The notes beneath the pieces are model-generated. The model had not been told where the DNA came from and ran no database searches. It was given only the letters and a program-made list of their open reading frames with translations. Made by a program: the position numbers and the translations under genes. Positions 35,632-46,669 of a stretch of 58,749 nt of DNA are shown one piece after another (the first letter of the stretch is position 1; each line of letters starts with the position of its first letter). The DNA is from an uncultured Rhodospirillales bacterium (GTDB taxonomy: Bacteria > Pseudomonadota > Alphaproteobacteria > Acetobacterales > Acetobacteraceae), in the NCBI GenBank assembly GCA_903845065.1, contig CAIMWH010000046.1:1-58749 (forward strand), read 5' to 3'.

Positions 35632-36336
35632 TCAGCGCACCCGGAAGCTGAGCGGCACCACGATTTCCACCGTGGCGGCGGTCACCTCGTCGGGGAGCGG
35701 CGGCAGTGGCTGGGCGCGTTGCACCAGCGCCTGCGCCTCGGCGTCGAGCAGCGGGAAGCCGGAGCCCTGTTCCAGCCGTACCGAGAGCACCCGGCCGGCG
35801 CGGTCCATCACGACACGCACCAGCGTGGTGCCTTCCTGGCGGCGTTGCTGCGCCTCGGCGGGATAGCGCTTGTGGCGTGCCAGATGGGCGAACAGCCGCG
35901 ATGTCCAGCTTGCCGGCACCGCGACCGGACGCGGCGGGGGCACGGCCGCCGGTGCCGATGTGGGTGTGGGCTGGGGTGTGGGCGCCGGTGGGGCGGCCAT
36001 CGGGCGTGGCGCCTGCCGGGGTACCGGGCGCGGCGGTGGCTTCGGCGGGTCTGGCTTGGGCGGTGGCGCGGGCGCGGGCTCGGGCTGCGGTACGATGTCG
36101 GGCGGGGGAGGGGGCGGTGCCTCGGGTGGCGCGGGCTCGGGCACGGACTCCGGTGCGGGCATGGGCTCCGGCGCGGGCTCCAGGTCGATCAGCACCGCCA
36201 GCGGTGGCGGCTCCATCACCAGCGCGGCGCGCGACAGCCACCACGCCCCCGCCGCGAGGTGCACCGCCGAGACAAGGATCAGCGATCCCGCCCAGCGAAG
36301 CGCCGGCTGGGCATGATATGGCGGCGAAACGCTCAT
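35632..36336 (-). CDS. tonB: TonB energy-transduction protein
   Basis: A 234-residue protein. It has one N-terminal membrane anchor (AGSLILVSAVHLAAGAWWLS), a long Pro/Ala/Glu-rich periplasmic spacer (about residues 45-140, many PxP repeats) and a C-terminal TonB domain (YPAEAQQRRQEGTTLVRVVMD...VEIVVPLSFRV) with the YP motif that contacts receptor TonB boxes. The start overlaps exbD (ATGA). It is last of the receptor-piuC-pepSY-exbB-exbD-tonB operon, so it is a dedicated TonB for the receptor at 39303. Confidence 0.9.
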   Translation of the reverse strand: MSVSPPYHAQPALRWAGSLILVSAVHLAAGAWWLSRAALVMEPPPLAVLIDLEPAPEPMPAPESVPEPAPPEAPPPPPPDIVPQPEPAPAPPPKPDPPKPPPRPVPRQAPRPMAAPPAPTPQPTPTSAPAAVPPPRPVAVPASWTSRLFAHLARHKRYPAEAQQRRQEGTTLVRVVMDRAGRVLSVRLEQGSGFPLLDAEAQALVQRAQPLPPLPDEVTAATVEIVVPLSFRVR

Positions 36337-36758
36337 TTCGTCTCGGGGCGCTCCAGCCCGACCAGTGCCACCTTCAGGAAGCCGGTGGCGCGCAGGCGGT
36401 TCATCACCTCCATCAGGTCGCCATAGGGCACCAGGCGATCGGCGCGCAGGAAGATGCGTTGATCGTGGTCGCCGCCGGTTGTGGCCTCCAGGGCGGCGGC
36501 CAACCCGTCCGGCGGTACCGGGGCCTCGCCCAGCCGCAGCGAGAGATCGGCCTGCACCGTCAGGAACACCGGCTGCGCCGGGCGCGGCTGCGGCGCGGCG
36601 CTGATGCCGGGCAGGTCCACCGGCACATCGATCGTGGCCAGCGGTGCGGCCACCATGAAGATGATCAGCAGCACCAGGATCACGTCGATGAACGGCGTGA
36701 CGTTGATGTCGTGCACCTCCTGCGGCGCGTCGTCCTCGCCGGGGAGCGGTATCGCCAT
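36333..36758 (-). CDS. exbD: ExbD proton-channel subunit
   Basis: A 141-residue protein with a single transmembrane helix. The motif NVTPFIDVILVLLIIFMV carries the essential proton-conducting Asp. A periplasmic domain follows and ends in VALVGLERPETK. The ATG at 36758 is chosen because it gives the normal short cytoplasmic tail (MAIPLPGEDDAPQEVHD). It begins 4 bp after the exbB stop and overlaps tonB by 4 bp. Confidence 0.92.
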   Translation of the reverse strand: MAIPLPGEDDAPQEVHDINVTPFIDVILVLLIIFMVAAPLATIDVPVDLPGISAAPQPRPAQPVFLTVQADLSLRLGEAPVPPDGLAAALEATTGGDHDQRIFLRADRLVPYGDLMEVMNRLRATGFLKVALVGLERPETK

Positions 36759-36762
36759 GGTG

Positions 36763-37488
36763 CTATTCCGCGGCGCTGTGCAGCGGCACCGGGCGGGGCC
36801 GGGGCTGGGCCGCCCGGTCAAGGTCCCGCGAGACCAGCACCTGCAGCGCGATCGACAGGTCTCCGACCAGGCCGCGATGCCCGGCCAGGGCGCGGGTCAG
36901 CGCGTTGTAGATCAGCACCGCGGGAATGGCCGCCACCAGACCGGACGCGGTGGCCAGCAGCGCCTCCGCGATCCCGGGCGCCACCACCGCGAGGTTGGTC
37001 GTCTGCGTGTGCGAGATGCCGATGAATGCATTCATGATGCCCCACACCGTGCCGAACAGCCCGACGAAGGGCGCGCAGGAGCCGATGCTGGCGAGGATGC
37101 CGATGCCGCGGCCGGCCCGGCGGCCGATCGCCTGTTCCAGCCGGTGCATGGCCACGGCGATACGGTCACGCACGCCCGGGGCGGGCAGGCCGGCGGAATG
37201 GGCGATCTCGGTGCGGATGATGGCAAGCTTGGCCGCCTCGTGCGCGCCCTGGGTGGCGGTGAATTCGTCCAGGGAGGACGCAGCCTGGGCGGCGCGGAGG
37301 CTGCGCCGCAGCGCCCGGCGGGCGGCGGCAAGCTCCAGCCATTTGGCCAGCAGCACCGTCCAACTCAGCACCGAGGCCAGGGCGAGCACGATCATCACCG
37401 TTTTCACCACGCTGTCGGCGGCGAGGAACATGCCGAGCGGCGTGAGGTCGGGTGGCGGCAGGAGCGCGGTGGTGGCTGGGAGCGGCAT
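36763..37488 (-). CDS. exbB: ExbB/TolQ-family proton-channel subunit
   Basis: A 241-residue three-helix protein that with ExbD converts proton motive force into TonB movement. It shows VVKTVMIVLALASVLSWTVLLAKW (helix 1), ILASIGSCAPFVGLFGTVWGIMNAF (helix 2) and VAPGIAEALLATASGLVAAIPAVLIYN (helix 3), all typical. I use ATG 37488. A TTG at 37515, overlapping the previous stop (TTGA), would add nine residues and is possible. Confidence 0.9.
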   Translation of the reverse strand: MPLPATTALLPPPDLTPLGMFLAADSVVKTVMIVLALASVLSWTVLLAKWLELAAARRALRRSLRAAQAASSLDEFTATQGAHEAAKLAIIRTEIAHSAGLPAPGVRDRIAVAMHRLEQAIGRRAGRGIGILASIGSCAPFVGLFGTVWGIMNAFIGISHTQTTNLAVVAPGIAEALLATASGLVAAIPAVLIYNALTRALAGHRGLVGDLSIALQVLVSRDLDRAAQPRPRPVPLHSAAE

Positions 37489-37511
37489 GGCGGGTTCCGG
37501 ATGCAGGTCGT

Positions 37512-38621
37512 TCAATCGCCAGGCTGGGTGGCGGCCTGGCGGGCGAGATCGAGCCGGCGGCGGTTGCGTTGCCGCAGCAGCCACATGGCAAGCCCGGTCA
37601 CCGAGAAGACCGGCAGCGCCACGCCGGCCAGCACGGTGAGGCCGCGCCAGATGGGCCCCGCGCCGGCGCCGGCGTGCAGGTCACGCGCCCAGCGCCAGGC
37701 CTGTTCGGCGCGCGAGTAGCCGGCGGGGCCCTGAAGCGACAGCAGCCTGGTTCCAGCGCCATCAATGGTGGCGATGGCGGTGCCGGCGGCACCGGCGCCC
37801 GGCGGGGCCAGCACGACGCGAAACGGGTCGCCGGCGGTGATCGGCAGGATGACGAAGCGGGGGCGCGCGCCGGGCAGTGCGGCGGCGGCGAGCGCCATCG
37901 CGGCATCGAGGTCGTGGTGCGCCAACGCCGGTCCTGGTCCAGCCGCCACCTGGCGCGCCGGGCTGCCGGTGGCCAGGCCCATCCAGCCACGCAGCGTCTG
38001 CGGGAAGCCGAGCATCACCCCGGTCATCGCGTTCACCACCAGCACCAGGGCGATCCAGATACCCACGGCGCCGTGCAGCCGGCGATGGAAGCGCACGCCC
38101 TTGGCGGAGGCGGAGAACGTGAAGGCGGACCGCCACTGCCGCGACTGCGGCCACCAGAGCGGAATGCCGGCGAGGGTCAGGAACACCAGTGCCACGCCGC
38201 ACCAGCCCACGATGCCGCGGCCATTGTATTCGGGCAGCATCAGGTTGACGTGCAGGGTGCGCACGGCGCGCAGGATGCCGCCTTGCGGGGCGTCGCCGCC
38301 GATCCGCGCCAGGGTTACCGGATCAATGCGGATGGCGGGGGCGTTGCGGCCGGCGAAGGCCACCACGGCGGCGTCGCCCGGATGCGCCGGGGGCGCGTAG
38401 CGCAGGGGGAGGGTGCCGCGCGGGGCCATGGCCGTGGCGGCGGCGACGATCTCGGCATCCAGGTGGGGTTGGCCGAGGCTCGCCTCCGGCCCATGCGGCC
38501 ACACCGGTTCCAGGGTCAGCACGGCGCCCGTCACCCCCAGCAGCAGCATGGGCAGGATCGCGGCCAGGCCGATCCAGCGGTGGAGTCTGCGTAGCCAGGA
38601 CAGCATCGTCATCATCGTCAT
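37512..38621 (-). CDS. piuB: PepSY-associated membrane protein (PiuB-like)
   Basis: A 369-residue PepSY_TM protein with about four helices: LRRLHRWIGLAAILPMLLLGVTGAVL at the N-terminus, VGWCGVALVFLTLAGIPLWW, HRRLHGAVGIWIALVLVVNAMTGVML, and a C-terminal helix with SVTGLAMWLLRQRNRRR. Conserved His residues in helix-adjacent RLHRW and RRLHG could bind haem. Such proteins in siderophore loci are proposed to reduce ferric siderophores in the periplasm. The start overlaps the piuC stop (ATG/TGA at 38618-38621). The order receptor-piuC-piuB matches the Pseudomonas piu locus. Confidence 0.83.
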   Translation of the reverse strand: MTMMTMLSWLRRLHRWIGLAAILPMLLLGVTGAVLTLEPVWPHGPEASLGQPHLDAEIVAAATAMAPRGTLPLRYAPPAHPGDAAVVAFAGRNAPAIRIDPVTLARIGGDAPQGGILRAVRTLHVNLMLPEYNGRGIVGWCGVALVFLTLAGIPLWWPQSRQWRSAFTFSASAKGVRFHRRLHGAVGIWIALVLVVNAMTGVMLGFPQTLRGWMGLATGSPARQVAAGPGPALAHHDLDAAMALAAAALPGARPRFVILPITAGDPFRVVLAPPGAGAAGTAIATIDGAGTRLLSLQGPAGYSRAEQAWRWARDLHAGAGAGPIWRGLTVLAGVALPVFSVTGLAMWLLRQRNRRRLDLARQAATQPGD

Positions 38622-39298
38622 ACCTCGGCCCAACGGCGCAGCAGGTTGTGGTAGACGCCGGTGATCTGGACCACCGCGGGGTGGTCGGGCACGGCCGCCC
38701 CCAGGTGCTGGATCGCGCTGTCCAGATCGTAGAGCATTGCGCGCGCGGGGTCTTCGCGGACCATGCTCTGGACCCAGAAGATCGCCGCCAGCCGCACGCC
38801 CGCGATCACCGGCTCCACCCGGTGCAGGCTGGAGGCGGGGTAGAGCACCATGTCCCCGGGCGCGAGCTTGACGGCGTGGGTGCCGTAGCTGTCGGCGATG
38901 GTAAGCTCGCCGCCGGTGTAGCTTGCCGGATCGGACAGGAACAGCGTTGCCGACAGGTCGCAGCGCATGCGGCGGAGCTGGCCGGCGGGTTGGCGCAAAG
39001 CGGTGTCCACATGGGTGCCGAAGGTCTCGCCCGGACCGTAGCGGTTGAACATCGGTGGGAATACGCGGTGCGGCAGCGCGGCGGAGATGAACGCCGTGTT
39101 GCGTTCCAGCGCCGCCAGGATGCGTTCGCCCAGCGCCTGCGCCACAGGATGATCCTCGGCGAGTTGGCCGTTGCGCTTCACGCGCGCGGCGAGGTAGCCG
39201 GTGGTGCGCCGGCCATCCTCCCATTCGGCGGCGGCCAGCGCCTCGCGAAACTGCCCGACGGTATCGCCATCGAGCACGCCGGGGATGGTGAGCAGCAT
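38618..39298 (-). CDS. piuC: Fe(II)/2-oxoglutarate-dependent hydroxylase PiuC (PKHD type)
   Basis: A 226-residue enzyme close to PiuC/YbiX. The iron triad is visible as GTHVDTAL (His and Asp) and the late SLHRVEPVIAGVR (His), with the Arg that binds 2-oxoglutarate. The N-terminal MLLTIPGVLDGDTV and the C-terminal YHNLLRRWAEV are family-typical. It probably hydroxylates a siderophore or a related small molecule after import. Starts 4 bp after the receptor gene stop. Confidence 0.92.
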   Translation of the reverse strand: MLLTIPGVLDGDTVGQFREALAAAEWEDGRRTTGYLAARVKRNGQLAEDHPVAQALGERILAALERNTAFISAALPHRVFPPMFNRYGPGETFGTHVDTALRQPAGQLRRMRCDLSATLFLSDPASYTGGELTIADSYGTHAVKLAPGDMVLYPASSLHRVEPVIAGVRLAAIFWVQSMVREDPARAMLYDLDSAIQHLGAAVPDHPAVVQITGVYHNLLRRWAEV

Positions 39299-39302
39299 CG
39301 TC

Positions 39303-41471
39303 TCAGAGCCGAAAACTGGCGGTGAGCAGCACGGAGCGCCCGGCGCCCGGCACCACGTGCGCGGGATGCAGCAGGTCGTAGTATTTCACGTTGGTGAGGT
39401 TGTAGCCGTTGAGCTGGATGTCGACCTCGTCATTTACCGGCATGCGGGCCATCACCTGTGCGGTGGTGTAGCCGGGTGCCCGCAGGAAGGCGCCGGTGGT
39501 GGTATTGGGCGTGATGCTGGCGAAGCGGCTATCGACATGCTGTACCCCGCCGCCGACCGTCAGGCCGTGCCAGGGCGTGGTGTAGGTGGTCCAGGCGCTG
39601 AACGTGTTCTGCGGCGTGTTGGCGAGCGGCCGGCCGAGCGAGGCCGGGACGCCTTTCACCACCCTGCCGGCGAGATAGGAATAGCCGGCGATGACCTGCC
39701 AGGTGTCGCTGATGCGGCCGGTGGCGCCGATCTCGAACCCCTTCACCTCCTGGTCGCCGCCCAGGATGTTGAAGGCGGCGTTGTTGGGGTCCGGGATGCG
39801 GGCGTTCAGCTTCTCGATCTGGAAAATCGCGCCGTTCAGCGTCAGTCGTTCGCCCAGCAGGTCCCACTTGGCGCCGAACTCGACGGTCTCGTTCTTCTCG
39901 GGCGCGAGGCCGGCGGTGTTGGTGGCCAGCGTGAGGGATTCGGCCGAGGGGTTGAACGAAGTGCCGTGCGAAACATAGACCGCCGATGCCTTGGTGGGCT
40001 TGAAGGTGAGGGCGATGCGGTAGCTGACCGGGCTGTCGGTGCGGTGCAGGTTCACCGCCGGGGCGACGGTCTGGCTGTATTCGGTGTCGAACCTGTCCCA
40101 GCGCAGGCCGCCGGTAAGGTCCCAGTGCTCGCCGAGCTTGATGGTGTCCATGGCGTAGGCGGCCAGCATGCTGGACGTGGTGTTGACCCGCGTGCTGGCG
40201 CGGACGGTGCCGGCGAGGAGGTCATCCGGATTGGGATTGAGGAGGGAGGTGCCGGGCACGCCGGTATAGGTGAAGCGCACCGGGCGGGAGGTCTCCTGCC
40301 CGGCCTCGATGCCGGTGACGACCGTGTGGGCCAGCGGGCCGGTGCTGAAGCGCAGGGTTGCGTCGGCCTGCCAATCGAGCAGCGTCTCGGTGCTTTGCAC
40401 CGCGATCTGGTTGCGGTTGACCAGGATCGCGGACAGCGGGGTGGCGCGGGTGACGCCGGGGTAGATGATCTGCGGCTCGGTGATGCGGCCAGCGCGGCCG
40501 TAGCTGCCGTAGCGGATCTGGCTGTGCAGGCTGAGGCTGTCGCTGAATTCGTGTTCGATGCGGCCGGTGACCACGTCGACATTGGTGCGCAGGTAGTCAT
40601 TGTCCTTGAAGCCGTAGAAGTTGCCGGGGTTCACCGGGGCGGGGCGCTCGAATAGCCAGGGCAGGCCGTAGTCCGGCGTGTCGTATTCCTGGACGTGCAG
40701 GTAGTTCAGGTACACCCGCGTCGGCGTGCCCAGGCCGAAGGCGATCGAGGGGGCGACGCCGAGGCGGCGGTACATGCTGGCGTCGCGACCGGCGACGCCG
40801 TTTTCGTCCAGCATCACATTCAGCCGGACCGCGGCGCCCGGCATTCCATCGATGGCGCGGTTCACGTCAGCGGTGATGCGCCTGGTGCCGTCGGTGCCGA
40901 TTGAGGTGCTGCCGGCGGTGATCGGGTCGAGGCCGGGCTGCTTGCTCGCCTGGTTGATCACGCCGCCGGTGGAGCCGCGGCCGAACAGCACGGAGGAGGG
41001 GCCTTTCAGCACCTCGATGCTCTCCTGGTTGAACGGGTCCCGGTAGTAGCTGCCGAAATCGCGCATCCCGTCGAGGAAGAAGTCATTGCGGGCGGTGAAG
41101 CCGCGTAGTGTCAGGTTGTCGCCCTGCGCGCCCGCCTCGCCGGCCGCGAGGCTGACGCCGGGGACCATGCGGAGCGCGTCGCGGGTGGTGGTGATGCCCT
41201 GGTCCTGGATGACCTGTTGCGGGATGACGTTGATGGATTGCGGCGTGTCGAGCAGCGGTTGGCTGAGCTTGGACAGCGCGGGGATGGTGCTCTGGTAGTC
41301 GCTGCGGCTGGCGTTGCCTTCGACGTCGATGGCGGGCAGGCGGATGGTTTCCTGCTCGGTGGCCGGCTGGGCGGCGGTTTGCGCGGCTGCGATGCCCGCG
41401 ACCGCGGTGACGCCGATGGCGCCGCCCATGGCGATGCGGAGGGGGAGCAGGGAGGGTGTCGATTGGGTCAT
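39303..41471 (-). CDS. piuA: TonB-dependent siderophore receptor (Fiu/PiuA type)
   Basis: A 722-residue outer-membrane receptor: signal peptide (cleavage near IAAAQ), TonB box region ETIRLPAIDV, plug domain (PQSINVIPQQVIQDQ, VPGVSLAAGEAGAQGDNLTLRGF, VLKGPSSVLFGRGSTGGVINQ) and a 22-stranded barrel ending in the aromatic-terminated-like SVLLTASFRL. Pairing with PiuC and PiuB points to a catecholate-type siderophore. No biosynthesis genes are visible, so it may use xenosiderophores. It heads a six-gene operon. A Fur-like box lies 14 bp upstream. No good ribosome site precedes ATG 41471. Confidence 0.92.
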   Translation of the reverse strand: MTQSTPSLLPLRIAMGGAIGVTAVAGIAAAQTAAQPATEQETIRLPAIDVEGNASRSDYQSTIPALSKLSQPLLDTPQSINVIPQQVIQDQGITTTRDALRMVPGVSLAAGEAGAQGDNLTLRGFTARNDFFLDGMRDFGSYYRDPFNQESIEVLKGPSSVLFGRGSTGGVINQASKQPGLDPITAGSTSIGTDGTRRITADVNRAIDGMPGAAVRLNVMLDENGVAGRDASMYRRLGVAPSIAFGLGTPTRVYLNYLHVQEYDTPDYGLPWLFERPAPVNPGNFYGFKDNDYLRTNVDVVTGRIEHEFSDSLSLHSQIRYGSYGRAGRITEPQIIYPGVTRATPLSAILVNRNQIAVQSTETLLDWQADATLRFSTGPLAHTVVTGIEAGQETSRPVRFTYTGVPGTSLLNPNPDDLLAGTVRASTRVNTTSSMLAAYAMDTIKLGEHWDLTGGLRWDRFDTEYSQTVAPAVNLHRTDSPVSYRIALTFKPTKASAVYVSHGTSFNPSAESLTLATNTAGLAPEKNETVEFGAKWDLLGERLTLNGAIFQIEKLNARIPDPNNAAFNILGGDQEVKGFEIGATGRISDTWQVIAGYSYLAGRVVKGVPASLGRPLANTPQNTFSAWTTYTTPWHGLTVGGGVQHVDSRFASITPNTTTGAFLRAPGYTTAQVMARMPVNDEVDIQLNGYNLTNVKYYDLLHPAHVVPGAGRSVLLTASFRL

Positions 41472-41481
41472 GGCATGCTTT

Positions 41482-41508
41482 ATATGCGAATGATTCTCAC
41501 TTGCATAT
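41482..41508. promoter_or_regulatory. Fur-like box between the siderophore receptor and the Sel1-repeat gene
   Basis: TGCGAATGATTCTCA at 41485-41499 agrees with 12 of 15 positions of the classical 7-1-7 Fur box TGATAATGATTATCA. It sits inside a larger ATATGC/GCATAT inverted repeat (41482-41487, 41503-41508), which allows two overlapping dimers. Minus-strand AT-rich elements (TATAAA, TAATAT) overlap it and can act as -10 for the receptor operon. The divergent Sel1 gene begins 63 bp away on +. Confidence 0.72.
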
Positions 41509-41561
41509 TAACTATCGGATCGGCATTGCATTGCCAAGATGCAATTCGCGGAAAATTCGCC

Positions 41562-42338
41562 ATGGCCCTCGCCCGGTTCCTCCACCGCTTTTTTGCCCGC
41601 CCGAAGCCGCGCGCCGCCGCACTCCAGGGGGTGCCGGTGGAGGTGGTGCGGGCGATGACGGCGGCGGAGTGGCGGACCCTGTTGGCCGGCCCGCTTGACC
41701 AGGCCGTTCCGCGGATCGAGGCGGCGGCGCGGGATGGGGTGGTGGAGGCGATGCTGGTGTTGGGGCAGATGCTGCTCGATGGGCGGGCAGTGGCGCGCGA
41801 CCCGGCCTGGGCCGCCGCCTGGTTCGCCGTGGCGGCGGCGGCGGGAAACCCGATGGGTACGAACATGCTCGGGCGGTGCCACGAATGCGGCTGGGGCGTG
41901 CCGGCCGATCGCGCGCGCGCGGCGGACCTTTATGCCCGGGCGGCGCAAGCGGGGCTGGATTGGGCGCAGTTCAACCTGGGCATGATGGCGCTACGCCAGG
42001 GCGAGCGGGGGCGGGCGGAAGGGCTGTTCCGGGCGGCGGCGGCGCAGGGACACGCGAAGGCGATGAACATGCTGGCCATGCTCGCCCCGCACGGCGCCGC
42101 GGCCTGGTATCGCGGGGCGGCGGAGGGGGGAGACTTTCGCGGGCAGTTCAACCTCGGCTGCGTGCTCGCCGAGGCGGGCGAGGCCGAGCAGGCCTGCGTT
42201 TGGTTCGGGCGGGCGCTTGCCTCGGGCAATCCGGACGTGCTGGCGGGCATGGTGGCGCTGGCCGCCCATTCCCATGCCGGGCTGCGGGCGCTGGGCGAGG
42301 CGGCACTTCGCCGCCGGGCCAGGGCGGCACGGGGTTGA
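41562..42338 (+). CDS. Sel1-repeat protein
   Basis: A 258-residue alpha-solenoid protein with about five Sel1-like repeats (VEAMLVLGQMLLDGRAVARDPAWAAAWF; NMLGRCHECGWGVPADRARAADLY; AQFNLGMMALRQG; GQFNLGCVLAEAGEAEQACVWF). Probably cytoplasmic, as the basic N-terminus (FLHRFFARPKPRA) lacks a hydrophobic core. It is divergent from the receptor and shares its Fur-like operator. A Sel1/TPR protein also accompanies piuA-piuC in pseudomonads, which supports a role in the iron system, though its function is unknown. Confidence 0.82.
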   Translation: MALARFLHRFFARPKPRAAALQGVPVEVVRAMTAAEWRTLLAGPLDQAVPRIEAAARDGVVEAMLVLGQMLLDGRAVARDPAWAAAWFAVAAAAGNPMGTNMLGRCHECGWGVPADRARAADLYARAAQAGLDWAQFNLGMMALRQGERGRAEGLFRAAAAQGHAKAMNMLAMLAPHGAAAWYRGAAEGGDFRGQFNLGCVLAEAGEAEQACVWFGRALASGNPDVLAGMVALAAHSHAGLRALGEAALRRRARAARG

Positions 42339-42370
42339 GCAGCGCGCACCGCCCGCCGATGCGCGCTGCT
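42338..42370. terminator. Bidirectional hairpin between convergent Sel1 and katG genes
   Basis: AGCAGCGCGCA and TGCGCGCTGCT form an 11-bp perfect stem around an 11-nt loop, starting at the last base of the Sel1 stop codon. No T run follows on either side, so termination strength is uncertain. Confidence 0.5.
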
Positions 42371-42393
42371 TCCATGCTGCCGGGCCGACTGGC

Positions 42394-44631
<2,238 letters not shown>

Positions 44632-44833
44632 TCAAACCGGGCCGGGCGGGGAGATAGTGATTGCTCTCCCCGACGATCGACCATGCGTGGGACGCGCAAG
44701 TTTTCACCGCTTCTACTGGCAAAGGAAAGTGTCATTTTGTCATCGCCGTCATCGGCAACATTGAGAACGGCAGCAGTATTGACCCTATCGGCCCGCCCGA
44801 TACCTGTCCGGCCGCCTCGGGCCGCCCGCCGCG

Positions 44834-46669
44834 TCAGCCCGCGGGCGGGGTGCCCATCACCATTTCGCGGATGCGCAGCGGGTCCGATTGTTCCATCACG
44901 CGGCGGGCGAAGCGGGCGCAATCGTCGATATCGAGGGCACGGATGGCTTGTTTGACGCGCGGCACGGCCGAGGCGTTCATGCTGAAGCTGCGTAGGCCCA
45001 TGCCGACCAGGAGCTTCATCAGCTTCGGGTTGGAGGCCATTTCGCCGCAGACCGACACCGGCATGCGCATCCGCAAGGCGGCCTCGGTGGCGAACTGGAC
45101 CAGGCGCAGCACGGCGGGGTGCATGGGGTCATAGAGGTTGGACACCTCGCTTTCACCGCGATCGACGGCGAGGGTGTACATCGTGAGGTCATTGGTGCCG
45201 ATGGCGAAGAAGTCGGCTTCGAGGGCCAGGGCGTCGGCGGAGAGGGCGGCGCCGGGGGTTTCGATCATGATGCCGAGCGGGGGGGCTTTTTCGGGAAGCC
45301 GCTCGCCGCGACGGCGCAGGCGGCGGATGACGCGCTCGTAGATTTCCCGCGCGGTGCGCACCTCGGCCACGGTGGTGACCATGGGGAGCAGGATGCGGAC
45401 GGGGCCGGCCACGGCGGCGCGCAGGATGGCGGCGAGCTGGGTCTCGAACAGGTCGGTCTCGCGCAGCAGCAGGCGGATGCCGCGCATGCCGAGGGCGGGG
45501 TTGAGGTCGGCGGCTTCGGGCACCACGCCTTCGGATTGCAGCGCCTCGATTTCCTTCTCGCCGCCCCAGTCGAGCACGCGGATGGTGACCGGATCGCCGC
45601 TCATGGCTTCCACGATGCTGCGATAGGTTTCAGCCTGGGCGTTTTCGTCCGGCAGGGTCTCGCGGTTCATGAAGAGGAACTCGGAGCGCAGCAGGCCGAT
45701 GCCTGAGGCGCCGGATTGGGCGATGAGCGGCAGTTCGGCTGGGATTTCGAGGTTGGCCTGGAGTTCCACCACCTCGCCGTCCGACGTGACGGAGGGCAGG
45801 CGGCGGAGGGACGCGAGCTTTTGCAACTCGCGCGCATAGGCGGTGACGGCGCGGCGCGCGGCGACCAACGTGGCGGGCTCGGGGTTGAGGGTGACGACGC
45901 CGGTGACGCCATCGATGATGATCACCTCGCCCGGCTTGGCGGCCTGGGACAGCCCGGCGACGCCCAGCACCGCCGGCACGCCGAGGGCACGCAGCATGAT
46001 GGCGGTATGGCCGTCCGCGCCGCCTTCGTCGGTGGCGACGCCGGCGAGGCGGGAGGGGTCGAGCAGGGCGGCATCGGCGGGGCGTAGAGATTCGCACACC
46101 AGCAGCGCGCCGGCGGGCAGGGCGTTGAAGCTGCGGAAGGGGGCGCGGGTGAGATTGCGGATAAGGCGGCGGCCGATTTCGCGGACTTCCTCGGCGCGGC
46201 GCTTGCGGCCGGCGCGGTCATCATCGCCGGGCAGGGTGAGGATGGCTTCGGCAAGCGCGTCGGTTTCGTCCACCACGGCGGTTTCGGCCGATACCAGCGT
46301 GTCGGCGACGCGGCGGCGGACGCCGCGCACCAGGCGCGAGGAGCCGATCATTTGCAGGTAGGCGTCAAGCAATGGCGCGATTTCGGCCTGGCTGTCCTCC
46401 GGCAGGATGCCGAGGCGGGCGCGCAGCTTGAGGAGTTGCTTGCGGGACTGGGTGATGGCGGCATCGAGCCGGGCGGTTTCGGCCTGGATGTCGGTGGCGG
46501 CGATCTTGGCGCGGCTGACCACGGTTTGCGGTTCGGCGGCACCGAATACCGGGCCGATGGCGACGCCGGCGGACACCGGGATGCCGATCAGGCGGCGCTC
46601 GGCCCGTGGCGCGGGGGCCGCTTTTTCGCGCGGACGCTTGGGTTCCGGCGTTTCGTCAGTCTTGTTCAT
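44834..46669 (-). CDS. ptsI: Phosphoenolpyruvate-protein phosphotransferase (PTS enzyme I)
   Basis: A 611-residue cytoplasmic enzyme that passes phosphate from PEP to HPr. It has an N-terminal PEP-utilising domain (IGIPVSAGVAIGPV), the phosphorylated His in GGADGHTAIMLRALGVPAV, and a C-terminal TIM barrel (SGASGIGLLRSEFLF; GTNDLTMYTLAVDR; SVCGEMASNPKLM). It has no GAF domain, so it is the EI rather than the EI-Ntr (PtsP) form. A ~25-residue charged N-terminal extension (KTDETPEPKRPREKAAP) is unusual. The start overlaps the HPr gene by 14 bp. Confidence 0.93.
   Translation of the reverse strand: MNKTDETPEPKRPREKAAPAPRAERRLIGIPVSAGVAIGPVFGAAEPQTVVSRAKIAATDIQAETARLDAAITQSRKQLLKLRARLGILPEDSQAEIAPLLDAYLQMIGSSRLVRGVRRRVADTLVSAETAVVDETDALAEAILTLPGDDDRAGRKRRAEEVREIGRRLIRNLTRAPFRSFNALPAGALLVCESLRPADAALLDPSRLAGVATDEGGADGHTAIMLRALGVPAVLGVAGLSQAAKPGEVIIIDGVTGVVTLNPEPATLVAARRAVTAYARELQKLASLRRLPSVTSDGEVVELQANLEIPAELPLIAQSGASGIGLLRSEFLFMNRETLPDENAQAETYRSIVEAMSGDPVTIRVLDWGGEKEIEALQSEGVVPEAADLNPALGMRGIRLLLRETDLFETQLAAILRAAVAGPVRILLPMVTTVAEVRTAREIYERVIRRLRRRGERLPEKAPPLGIMIETPGAALSADALALEADFFAIGTNDLTMYTLAVDRGESEVSNLYDPMHPAVLRLVQFATEAALRMRMPVSVCGEMASNPKLMKLLVGMGLRSFSMNASAVPRVKQAIRALDIDDCARFARRVMEQSDPLRIREMVMGTPPAG

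Noticed and set aside
36763-37515. Longer ExbB starting at TTG 37515
   Set aside because: Possible by overlap with the preceding stop, but ATG 37488 gives a normal N-terminus. Kept only as an alternative in the exbB entry.
41485-41499. RirA- or Irr-type box instead of a Fur-type box
   Set aside because: The site does not fit TGA-N9-TCA or the Irr consensus as well as it fits the 7-1-7 Fur pattern.
44834-46669. EI-Ntr (PtsP) identity for the PTS enzyme I
   Set aside because: The N-terminal GAF domain of PtsP is missing; only a short charged extension precedes the PEP-utilising domain.
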